A stretch of 64,000 bases of DNA from Geodermatophilus amargosae (GTDB lineage: Bacteria > Actinomycetota > Actinomycetes > Mycobacteriales > Geodermatophilaceae), in the NCBI RefSeq assembly GCF_900116515.1, contig NZ_FPBA01000014.1, positions 88,278 through 152,277 of the forward strand, read 5' to 3'. Positions within the stretch are counted from its first letter, which is position 1. Every line of letters starts with the position of its first letter. Shown piece after piece: positions 34,400 to 41,683 of this stretch. The notes under the pieces were generated by a model. That model ran no database searches, was not told where the DNA came from, and saw only the letters and a program-made list of their open reading frames with translations. The position numbers and the translations under genes are program-made.

Positions 34400-35965
34400 A
34401 TGCCCGCTCAGCACAGCTACGCCGACCTGCTCGCGGCGAACGCCTGGATCCGCAAGGCCAGTGACGCCTTCTACTTCCAGTGCACGGCCCGCACGGTGCA
34501 GGAGTCCAAGCTCTTCCCGGTCAATCCCTACATCGCGCTGTCCTATCTGAACGCCTGGTACCGGTACCCCGAGCTGTTCCGCAAGATCGAGGCGGTCATG
34601 TCGGCCGAGGAGCTCGGCGACCACGCGCGCGAGCGGACCACGTCGGCCAACATCATCACCAATGGCATCATCGAGCAGTTCTACCTCGGTGGACGCCAGA
34701 TGCTGATGGACATGGGCATGCTCAAGGCGACGGACGCCATGGACGACGTGATGTACGTCCTCGACTTCACCCAGCGCCTCAACCTGAGCTATCACCGCAA
34801 CCACGCGCACGTCCTGCCCACGGATGCGGGCCTGTCCGCCCAGTTGCTGCCGGAGCGGCAGGTGCAGGTCTTCGAGGCGGATGCGCTGGGGACCAAGCCG
34901 GGAGACAAGCTGCACACCTCCGTGGCGCACTTCCTCGCCGCGGTCTCGCAGTACGCGTTCCTCAAGAACTCCGAGTGCCGGCTGGGCATCCACAACTCGG
35001 GCCCCTACAAGGTCGGCGGCGGCGAGATGCTCGTCCGCGAGTTCGTCGACCTGGCCGAGAGCGACCTGCCGTGGTTGGACGGCGTCGCCGAGAACGTCGA
35101 GCTGAACAACGTCACGATGCCGGTGTTCATGAAGGACACCCACTTCAACATCGTGGACGACTGGGCCAGCTTCGAGGCCCAGCCCAGCTACAACCACGAC
35201 AACATGTACGCGGTCGGGCTCTACACCTCCGACTACCTCTCGGACGGCTACATCCCCGTCCACATGGACTCCGCCGCCGAGCTGGCCGACTACCTCGACC
35301 ACCTGCGGGACACCATCCACGACGCCACGCAGCGGCTGTGGAAGGAGGTCGCCGGGTGGTCCCGTGACCAGATGATCGACTCCGGCCTGCTCGTCTACTA
35401 CAACGTCCCGAAGGACCTGGCGCACATCGCCGGCGTCTACGAGCAGGAGGACTGGTACACCGTCGAGGACCGGGTGCAGCGCTTCAAGCCCCTGTTCAAC
35501 GACGAGTACGGCAACCACCTGATCGCCGAGCTGGTCGGCTACATCTCCCTGCGCTCGCAGCAGGGCAACGAGTCCCACATGGCCAAGCTCTCCGGGGCTC
35601 GGGGCGACATGTGGTCGACCATCCCGTACTCGGTGCTCGGCGACGAGGAGTGGACCGGCAGTGTCGGCCCGATCCGTGGCGGCAGCACCTCACTGCCGCA
35701 GAAGACCGCGCTGTACACCACGACCCGGGGCAAGCTGACCCAGGACCAGTGCAACGAGGCGGCACGGGCCCTGCGGATCCCGACGCTGGAGGACGGCCTG
35801 CGGCACCTCGACGACGCCTGGGTCAAGAACCACCCGGACGATCCGCGGGCGCACGAGCTCTACCGGCGTACGCAGGCCCGCTCGCTCGTGCTGAAGGACA
35901 AGGGGGCGGGGCTCTTGCGCGAGGACGTCCTGGCCCTGCGCAAGGAGGCCGGCCGGGACGACTGA
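34400..35965 (+). CDS. Unrecognised 521-aa protein paired with the phosphohistidine swivel
   Basis: I recognise no family. The protein is soluble, with no signal peptide or TM helix, and is rich in Tyr, His, Asp and Trp (for example YFQCTARTVQESKLF, SYHRNHAHVLPTD, GIHNSGPYKVGGGEML). This is a balanced composition for an enzyme. It starts 13 nt after the swivel gene. Its most economical role is the acceptor-binding catalytic subunit that takes phosphate from the swivel His, replacing the PEP/pyruvate barrel missing from the ATP-grasp protein. A stoichiometric partner without catalysis is the alternative. GC3 is as high as its neighbours, so recent transfer is not indicated. Confidence 0.85.
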   Translation: MPAQHSYADLLAANAWIRKASDAFYFQCTARTVQESKLFPVNPYIALSYLNAWYRYPELFRKIEAVMSAEELGDHARERTTSANIITNGIIEQFYLGGRQMLMDMGMLKATDAMDDVMYVLDFTQRLNLSYHRNHAHVLPTDAGLSAQLLPERQVQVFEADALGTKPGDKLHTSVAHFLAAVSQYAFLKNSECRLGIHNSGPYKVGGGEMLVREFVDLAESDLPWLDGVAENVELNNVTMPVFMKDTHFNIVDDWASFEAQPSYNHDNMYAVGLYTSDYLSDGYIPVHMDSAAELADYLDHLRDTIHDATQRLWKEVAGWSRDQMIDSGLLVYYNVPKDLAHIAGVYEQEDWYTVEDRVQRFKPLFNDEYGNHLIAELVGYISLRSQQGNESHMAKLSGARGDMWSTIPYSVLGDEEWTGSVGPIRGGSTSLPQKTALYTTTRGKLTQDQCNEAARALRIPTLEDGLRHLDDAWVKNHPDDPRAHELYRRTQARSLVLKDKGAGLLREDVLALRKEAGRDD

Positions 35966-35971
35966 CGCCAG

Positions 35972-36003
35972 GCGCGGGACCTGGCTCCGGCCGGGTCCCG
36001 CGC
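35972..36003 (+). terminator. Hairpin terminator between convergent operons
   Basis: 10-bp arms GCGCGGGACC (35972-35981) and GGTCCCGCGC (35994-36003) with a 12-nt loop lie just after the unknown gene and before the convergent HAD phosphatase stop. Confidence 0.6.
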
Positions 36004-36041
36004 TCGGCGCGGACCACCGGCCGGCGACCGGCCGGGCCGGG

Positions 36042-36731
36042 TCAGACGACGGCGAGCGGACCGGTGCTCAGCGCGGCGCGGAGCTCGTCGAAGGTCCCGA
36101 CGACGGCGTCGGCGCCCGCCTCGACGAGCGGGCCCGCGGGCGTGGATCCCCAGGTCACCCCGATCGAGCGGAGCCCGGCGGCCCGGCCGGTCCCGATGTC
36201 CACGACCGTGTCCCCGACCATCACCGCACGGTCCGCGGGAACGCCGAGCTGATCGAGAACCGAGAGCGCCGCCTGGGGATCGGGCTTGCCGCGGACCACG
36301 TCCTCCGCGCAGGTCGCCGCCGCGATCAGGTGGCTCAGTCGGCCCCGTGCCGCGTCGGCCGTGTAGCGCACCCGGGCCTTGCTCGTGACCACCCCCACGG
36401 CGATGCCGCGGCCGTGCAGCTCCTCGAGGAGACCCACCGCGCCGGGGAAGGGGCGCACCCCCTCGGCCGCGTGCCGCTCGTACGCGGGCGTGAAGGCGTC
36501 GGCGAGCGCCTGGACGACCGCGGGGTCGTCGCTGAGCGAGGGGAAGACCTCGGTGCCCCGGCGGCTGAGAATCACACGGACGTCGTCCTCCTCGACCGGC
36601 CAGGTCCGGCCGAGGACCTCCGCCGTGACGTCGTGCCAGGCGGCCAGCAGCGCCTGCCTGCTGTCCACCAGCGTGCCGTCCCAGTCGAACAGCGCCGCAC
36701 CGGCCCAGGGCGGGCCCTCCGCCGTCGTCAC
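36042..36731 (-). CDS. HAD-family phosphatase (phosphoglycolate phosphatase-like)
   Basis: This 229-aa HAD subfamily I protein has motif I FDWDGTLVDS (~15-24), motif II VVTSKAR, the motif III Lys in RGKPDP (~147-152) and motif IV MVGDTVVDI. All catalytic residues are present. Such enzymes dephosphorylate small phosphoesters such as phosphoglycolate. GTG 36731 overlaps the upstream stop as GTGA, making it the last gene of the seven-gene operon. Removal of a misformed or stalled phosphorylated intermediate would fit, but is inferred. Confidence 0.88.
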   Translation of the reverse strand: MTTAEGPPWAGAALFDWDGTLVDSRQALLAAWHDVTAEVLGRTWPVEEDDVRVILSRRGTEVFPSLSDDPAVVQALADAFTPAYERHAAEGVRPFPGAVGLLEELHGRGIAVGVVTSKARVRYTADAARGRLSHLIAAATCAEDVVRGKPDPQAALSVLDQLGVPADRAVMVGDTVVDIGTGRAAGLRSIGVTWGSTPAGPLVEAGADAVVGTFDELRAALSTGPLAVV

Positions 36732-38185
36732 GAGCGACGCAGCTCGAGGTCCATGGACTCGGTCACCACACGGACGTAGGGGGTCGCGGTCGCCCGGAGC
36801 AGCGCGCGCACCTCCTCGACCTCCGGCGAGGCCAGCGGGAAGTCCCGCCGCACGGGACCAGCGGCGCGCATCGCCGCCAGCGCAGGTTCGGGAAGGAGCG
36901 CCCGCAGGACCAGCTCGTCCCCGTCGGTGGTCCCGTGCCGTGCCTGCAGCCCCTCGAGGGTCGGCTGCTCGGGAGGGCTGTCGGTCACCAGGGCGGCGCG
37001 GGGAGCGGCCATGATCCGGTCCAGGACGTCGGCGTCGATCGGCGCGGGGGGCGTGCCGTAGTGCCCGGCGGCGTAGGCGATCACCTCGTCGGGTACGTGC
37101 CCGTAGCGCTCGCCGGTGACGATGTTGAGCACCGCCTGGGTGCCGACCAGCTGGCTCAGCGGCGTGGCCATCACCGGGTACCCCAGCTCGCGGCGCACCG
37201 CGGCCGTCTCCTCCAGCACCTCGTCGAGGCGGTGGTCCATCCCGTGCTGCACCAGTTGGGCCTTCAGCGTGCCGACCATGCCACCGGGCACCTGGTGGGT
37301 CGTGTTGAACAGGTCGTACTCGCTGATCTGGTCGACCAGGTAGCCGGCCGCCCTGCCGACGGCGCGCATGTGGTCGGCCACCGGCGGGAGCAGGGCGGTG
37401 TCGACCGAGTGGGTGCACCCCATCATCTCCAGGTTGCGCACCACGCTCTCCGTGGAGGGGACCGACGGACCGTTGGCCATCGGGCGGCTCGCGGTGTGCA
37501 GGATGGTGATGCCGTGGCGCACGGCCTCCACGTAGGCCAGCCCCGAGAGCCCCATCAGGTTGTTGGAGTGGAACTCCACGGGCTTGCCGTCGGCCGCGGA
37601 CACGATCGCGGGGACGAGGGTGCGCAGCCGGTCGGGGTCGAGGTTGCCCGCGGTGTCGTAGAAGAGGATGGTGTCGATCTCGGGAACGGCAGCCATCTCC
37701 GCCGTCCGGGCCCGGAAGTACTCGTCGGTGTGCACCGGGGAGAGGGCGTAGAAGACCGTCCCGGCGATCTCGGAGCCGTATTCCTTCGCCACCCGGCCCA
37801 GGCGGGCGAAGTTGTGGACCCCGTAGAGGACGTCGTAGATCCAGAAGGAGCGGACGCCGTGCTCGTTGAGCCGGCGCATCCACAGGTCCATCAGCGCGTC
37901 CGGGGTGACGCCGAAGGACACCGCCGCGTTCCCGCGCATCCCACCGCGCATCGGGGTGCGCCGGATCCGCTCGCGGATGAGGTCCAGGCCCTCCCACGGG
38001 TTCTCCCGGCAGTACTTGACGAGCACCTCGAACATCGAGCTCCCGGCGTAGTCGATCACCCGGAACCCGGTCTGGTCGAGCAGGTGGGCGATCGGCAGCG
38101 CCATGCCCGCCTGCATCCGCATGCCCCAGAGGCTCTGCTGCCCGTCGCGCAGGGTGGTGTCGAGGATCTCGACGTGCGTCGTCAT
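36728..38185 (-). CDS. PycB/HMGL-like carboxyltransferase homologue 2 (degenerate metal site)
   Basis: This 485-aa paralogue of the 26873 gene has the same length and N-terminus (TLRDGQQSLWGMRM, Asp14) and SPVHTDEYF. The pyruvate carboxylase KDMAG segment is YDTAG here, so the carbamylated Lys is Tyr176. The HxH metal pair is HSN: His206 remains but the second His is Asn208. Two of four expected metal ligands are therefore changed, against one in homologue 1. It may act with homologue 1 as a heteromer or use another chemistry. Its ATG overlaps the ligase stop (TGATG) and its stop overlaps the HAD start. Confidence 0.87.
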   Translation of the reverse strand: MTTHVEILDTTLRDGQQSLWGMRMQAGMALPIAHLLDQTGFRVIDYAGSSMFEVLVKYCRENPWEGLDLIRERIRRTPMRGGMRGNAAVSFGVTPDALMDLWMRRLNEHGVRSFWIYDVLYGVHNFARLGRVAKEYGSEIAGTVFYALSPVHTDEYFRARTAEMAAVPEIDTILFYDTAGNLDPDRLRTLVPAIVSAADGKPVEFHSNNLMGLSGLAYVEAVRHGITILHTASRPMANGPSVPSTESVVRNLEMMGCTHSVDTALLPPVADHMRAVGRAAGYLVDQISEYDLFNTTHQVPGGMVGTLKAQLVQHGMDHRLDEVLEETAAVRRELGYPVMATPLSQLVGTQAVLNIVTGERYGHVPDEVIAYAAGHYGTPPAPIDADVLDRIMAAPRAALVTDSPPEQPTLEGLQARHGTTDGDELVLRALLPEPALAAMRAAGPVRRDFPLASPEVEEVRALLRATATPYVRVVTESMDLELRRS

Positions 38186-39729
38186 CAGGCTCCCGTCTCC
38201 GCCGCGCCGGGAACCTGTCGGCGCAGCTCCGTCTTGAGCACCTTGCCTGTGGGGTTGCGGGGGAGGGCGTCGACGATGACGTACTCCTTCGGCCGCTTGT
38301 GCCGCGCGATCGCCGCCAGGCACCGGGCGTCGAGCGCCTGCGGGTCCGGCCGGCCCCGCCCACCGGGGACGACGAAGGCGACCAGGCGCTCACCCCAGAC
38401 GGGGTCCGGAACGCCCACCACCGCGGCGTCGCCCACGGCGGGATCGGTCAGCAGCACGTCCTCGACCTCGCGCGGATAGACGTTGTAGCCACCGGAGATC
38501 ACGACGTCCTTCGCCCGGTCGACCAGCGTGAGGTACCCGCCGGCGTCCATGCGCCCCAGGTCGCCGGTGTGCAGCCATCCGCCTCGGAGGGCCTCGGCGG
38601 TCGCCTCCGGGCGGCCGAGGTAGCCGGCCATGACCGTGGGACCGTCGACGACCACCTCACCCACCTCGCCGACCCCGACCGGCCGGTCCTCGCGGTCGAC
38701 CACGCGGACCCGGGTCGCCCAGCGCGGCGTCCCGACGGAGGCCAGCCGCTGAGGGTCGTCGAGCGCCGCCGCCGTGGCCGAGGCGGACATGGCCGTGATC
38801 GTGCAGGGGCTCTCGCCCTGGCCGTAGCCGTTCCAGACCCGCGGGCCCAGTGCGGCGATGCCGCGGCGCAGGTCGCCGGCCGGCACGGGCGCCGCGCCGA
38901 CCAGGACGGTGCCCAGGCGGTCCACGGGGGCCGCCGGCGCCTGCTCCACCGCCGCCACCAGCCGGCGGAGGAGCACCGGCGGGACGAAGAAGGTCGAGCG
39001 CCGGTGCCCGCCCACCAGGTCCAGGAGCTCGGCGGCGTCGAAACCGCCCGACGGCGGGAGGACCTGCGCCGCTCCTCGGGCCAGGAAGGGCAGCGCGAAC
39101 AGCCCGGAGGCATGGCTGAGGGCGGCGACGTGGAGGAAGCTGTCCCGCGGCCCGACCCCGGCCACGTCGGCGTAGTACGCGGCGCTCATGGCCAGCAGGT
39201 TGCCGTGGCTGAGCCGCGCGCCCTTCGCGCGGCCGGTCGTCCCCGACGTGTAGAAGATCCAGGCGTCGTCCGGCGCGCTGCGGCGGACCGGCTCCATCGG
39301 AGCGGCCAGGGTGGTGGCCCGCTCGTCGGCCGAGCCCACGACCAGCAGCCGGGTGGCGAGCGGCAGGAGCGGTGCCAGGCTCCCGGCCAGGTCCTCGCTG
39401 GTGACGCAGAGACCGGCCGCGCAGTCGTCGACGAGAACGGCCGCCTCGCGGACGTGCAGGCGGCTGCTGATCGGAACGGCGACGGCCCCGGCGTGCCAGA
39501 CGGCGAACAGCAGCTCCAGGTACTCCGGGCAGTTGCCCGCCACCAGGGCGACCCGGTCGCCCGGCCGGATCCCGTAGGACGCCGACAGCGCCGCGGCGCG
39601 CCGGGCGACCACCTCCGCGAGACCCTGCCAGCTGCGGACCGGCCGGTCGCCGAGGAGGACGGCCGGGTCGTCGGACACCACGCGCGCCGGTGCGTCCAGG
39701 AGGAGGGCCAGGTTGGCCGAGCCGCTCAT
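38185..39729 (-). CDS. AMP-forming acyl-CoA ligase 2
   Basis: This 514-aa ANL-superfamily enzyme has the P-loop IFYTSGTTGRAKGARLS (~165-181), NGYGQGESP, WLHTGDLGRMDAGGY, DRAKDVVISGGYNVYPREVE and the C-terminal Lys in RNPTGKVLKTELRR. It makes acyl-CoA from a carboxylate via acyl-AMP. It sits between biotin carboxylase (ATGA overlap) and the PycB homologue (TGATG overlap), so its acid substrate is likely the product of that carboxylation. It is similar in layout to ligase 1 but clearly diverged. Confidence 0.92.
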   Translation of the reverse strand: MSGSANLALLLDAPARVVSDDPAVLLGDRPVRSWQGLAEVVARRAAALSASYGIRPGDRVALVAGNCPEYLELLFAVWHAGAVAVPISSRLHVREAAVLVDDCAAGLCVTSEDLAGSLAPLLPLATRLLVVGSADERATTLAAPMEPVRRSAPDDAWIFYTSGTTGRAKGARLSHGNLLAMSAAYYADVAGVGPRDSFLHVAALSHASGLFALPFLARGAAQVLPPSGGFDAAELLDLVGGHRRSTFFVPPVLLRRLVAAVEQAPAAPVDRLGTVLVGAAPVPAGDLRRGIAALGPRVWNGYGQGESPCTITAMSASATAAALDDPQRLASVGTPRWATRVRVVDREDRPVGVGEVGEVVVDGPTVMAGYLGRPEATAEALRGGWLHTGDLGRMDAGGYLTLVDRAKDVVISGGYNVYPREVEDVLLTDPAVGDAAVVGVPDPVWGERLVAFVVPGGRGRPDPQALDARCLAAIARHKRPKEYVIVDALPRNPTGKVLKTELRRQVPGAAETGA

Positions 39730-41120
39730 GCAGGAGCGGCAGCCGGTTCGGGGGCCTCCAGCAGCGCAGTGAGGGCCGGCATCAGCTCCTGCTCGACCCA
39801 TCGGGTGTGGTGGGTGCCGGCCCGGAACTCGGGCGCCTCGATGACCGCCAGCAGCATGGGGACGGTGGTGGGCACGCCCTCCACGACCAGTTTGCGCAGG
39901 CCCCGGTCGAGGCGGCGCAACGCCTCCTCGCGGTCCGGGCCGTGTGCGATGACCTTGGCCAGCAGGGAGTCGTAGTGCGGAGGGATGCGGTAGCCGCCGA
40001 AGCAGTGGGTGTCGATGCGCAGCCCGCCGCCGACCGGCTCCACCCACCGGCTGACCGTGCCGGGGCCCGGGGCGAAACCGCGGTGGGGATCCTCGGCGTT
40101 GACCCGCACCTCCACGGCGTGCCCGTCCAGGCGGACGTCGTCCTGCGAGAAGGGCAGGGGCAGGCCGCCGGCGATCTGCAGCTGCGCGCGCACGATGTCG
40201 ATCCCGGTGACCATCTCCGTGACCGGGTGCTCGACCTGGACGCGGGTGTTCACCTCGAGGAAGGCGTAGTCGCCGCTCTCGGCGTCGACCACGAACTCGA
40301 CCGTGCCGGCACCGACGTAGTCGAGCGCCCGGGCCAGCTCCACCGCGGCCTCGCGCAGGGCCCGCCGGACGTCGAGGGGAACGGCCGTGGCCGGCGCCTC
40401 CTCGACGAGCTTCTGGTAGCGGCGCTGCGCCGAGCAGTCGCGCTCGCCCAGGTGCACCACCGTGCCGTGGGTGTCGGCGAGCACCTGCACCTCGACGTGC
40501 CGGGCCCGGGTGATGAAGCGCTCGAGGTACATCCGCCCGTCGCCGAACGCGGCCTGCGCCTCACGGCTGGCGCCCTCGAAGGCCGACTCGACAGCGTCGG
40601 CGCTCTCGACCAGGACCATGCCGCGGCCGCCGCCACCGGCGGCCGCTTTGAGGACCACCGGATAGCCGACCCGGTCGGCCACGTCGCGGGCGGTGACGGC
40701 GTCGGCGATGGTGTCCGACCCGGCGCCGACCGGGATGCCGAGGGACGCGGCGAGCTGCCGGGCCGCGGCCTTGTCCCCGCCGCGGCGGATGGTGTCCGCC
40801 GTCGGACCGACGAACACCAGCCCGTTGTCCGCGCACGCCTCCGGCAGCTCGGGGCGTTCGGACAGGAAGCCGTAGCCGGGGTGGACGGCGTCGCAGCCCG
40901 TGCCGAGTGCCGCCGTCACCACACGGGGGATGTCGAGGTAGCTCGACGTCGCCGAGGCGGGCCCGATGCACACGGCACGATCGGCCACGAGCGCGGCGCG
41001 AGAGTCGCGGTCGGCCTCGGACACGGCCACCACGCTCTCGATGCCCTCGTCGGCGCAGGCGCGGACGACCCGGACGGCGATCTCGCCGCGGTTGGCGACC
41101 AGGACGCGACGCAGCGGCAC
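39726..41120 (-). CDS. Biotin carboxylase subunit
   Basis: This 464-aa AccC/PycA-type ATP-grasp enzyme has VLVANRGEIAVRVVRA at the N-terminus, the glycine loop KAAAGGGGRGM (~158-168), HLGERDCSAQRRYQKLVEE, FLEVNTRVQVEHPVTE and a catalytic Arg region. It carboxylates biotin on BCCP with bicarbonate and ATP. It is the only biotin carboxylase in the window, so it probably charges both carrier proteins. It starts with GTG 41120, five nt after the BCCP2 stop. It is full length and unfused. Confidence 0.96.
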   Translation of the reverse strand: MPLRRVLVANRGEIAVRVVRACADEGIESVVAVSEADRDSRAALVADRAVCIGPASATSSYLDIPRVVTAALGTGCDAVHPGYGFLSERPELPEACADNGLVFVGPTADTIRRGGDKAAARQLAASLGIPVGAGSDTIADAVTARDVADRVGYPVVLKAAAGGGGRGMVLVESADAVESAFEGASREAQAAFGDGRMYLERFITRARHVEVQVLADTHGTVVHLGERDCSAQRRYQKLVEEAPATAVPLDVRRALREAAVELARALDYVGAGTVEFVVDAESGDYAFLEVNTRVQVEHPVTEMVTGIDIVRAQLQIAGGLPLPFSQDDVRLDGHAVEVRVNAEDPHRGFAPGPGTVSRWVEPVGGGLRIDTHCFGGYRIPPHYDSLLAKVIAHGPDREEALRRLDRGLRKLVVEGVPTTVPMLLAVIEAPEFRAGTHHTRWVEQELMPALTALLEAPEPAAAPA

Positions 41121-41125
41121 CGGAC

Positions 41126-41683
41126 TCAGCCGTCCAGGTCGATGAGGAACAGCGTCTGCCCGTGCTCCACCATCGCGCCGTTCTCGACCTCGACGGAGCG
41201 GACGACTCCACCGGCCCCGGCCTGGACGTGGTTGAACAGCTTCATCACCTCGACGATGCAGACGGGGTCCTCGGCGTCGACCCGCCGGCCGACCTCCACG
41301 AAGGGCGGTGCGGAGGGATCGGGTGCCCGCCAGAACACCCCCACGCTGGGCGAGGTGACGCGGTGGACGCCGCTGGCGTCTTCCAGGATCAGCTCGGCGG
41401 ACCGCTCCGCGGCCTCCACCGCGGGCACCGGCGCGACCTCGGCGGGGGAGCCGACGGCGCCGGCCGCGGTCGCCGCGGGCAGGCGCGCCCCCGCGCCAGC
41501 GCGGAGGCTCGCGGCCCGCGGGCCCGGGGTGGGCGGCTGGGCGCCCGCTCCGCCGGTCGCCGGTGGCTGCCCGGTCCTGCTCAGTTGGACGCTGGCGCCG
41601 TCGAGGACGAGCGTCATCTCATCCCACTCGGAGGCGTCGAAGGCCGCCATCAGGGCCTGGAGGTCGGCCGGGGTGAGGCTCAC
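41126..41683 (-). CDS. Biotin carboxyl carrier protein 2
   Basis: This 185-aa carrier has an N-terminal helical unit (LTPADLQALMAAFDASEWDE) nearly matching BCCP1, an Ala/Pro-rich linker (~45-95) and a biotinyl domain with VGVFWRAPDPSAPPF and VEVMKLFN; Lys148 is the biotin site. As in BCCP1, EVMK replaces the common EAMK. The start is GTG 41683, overlapping the upstream stop as GTGA. It serves the biotin carboxylase downstream. Two such carriers with one carboxylase suggest two carboxyltransferase complexes or one mixed complex. Confidence 0.92.
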   Translation of the reverse strand: MSLTPADLQALMAAFDASEWDEMTLVLDGASVQLSRTGQPPATGGAGAQPPTPGPRAASLRAGAGARLPAATAAGAVGSPAEVAPVPAVEAAERSAELILEDASGVHRVTSPSVGVFWRAPDPSAPPFVEVGRRVDAEDPVCIVEVMKLFNHVQAGAGGVVRSVEVENGAMVEHGQTLFLIDLDG

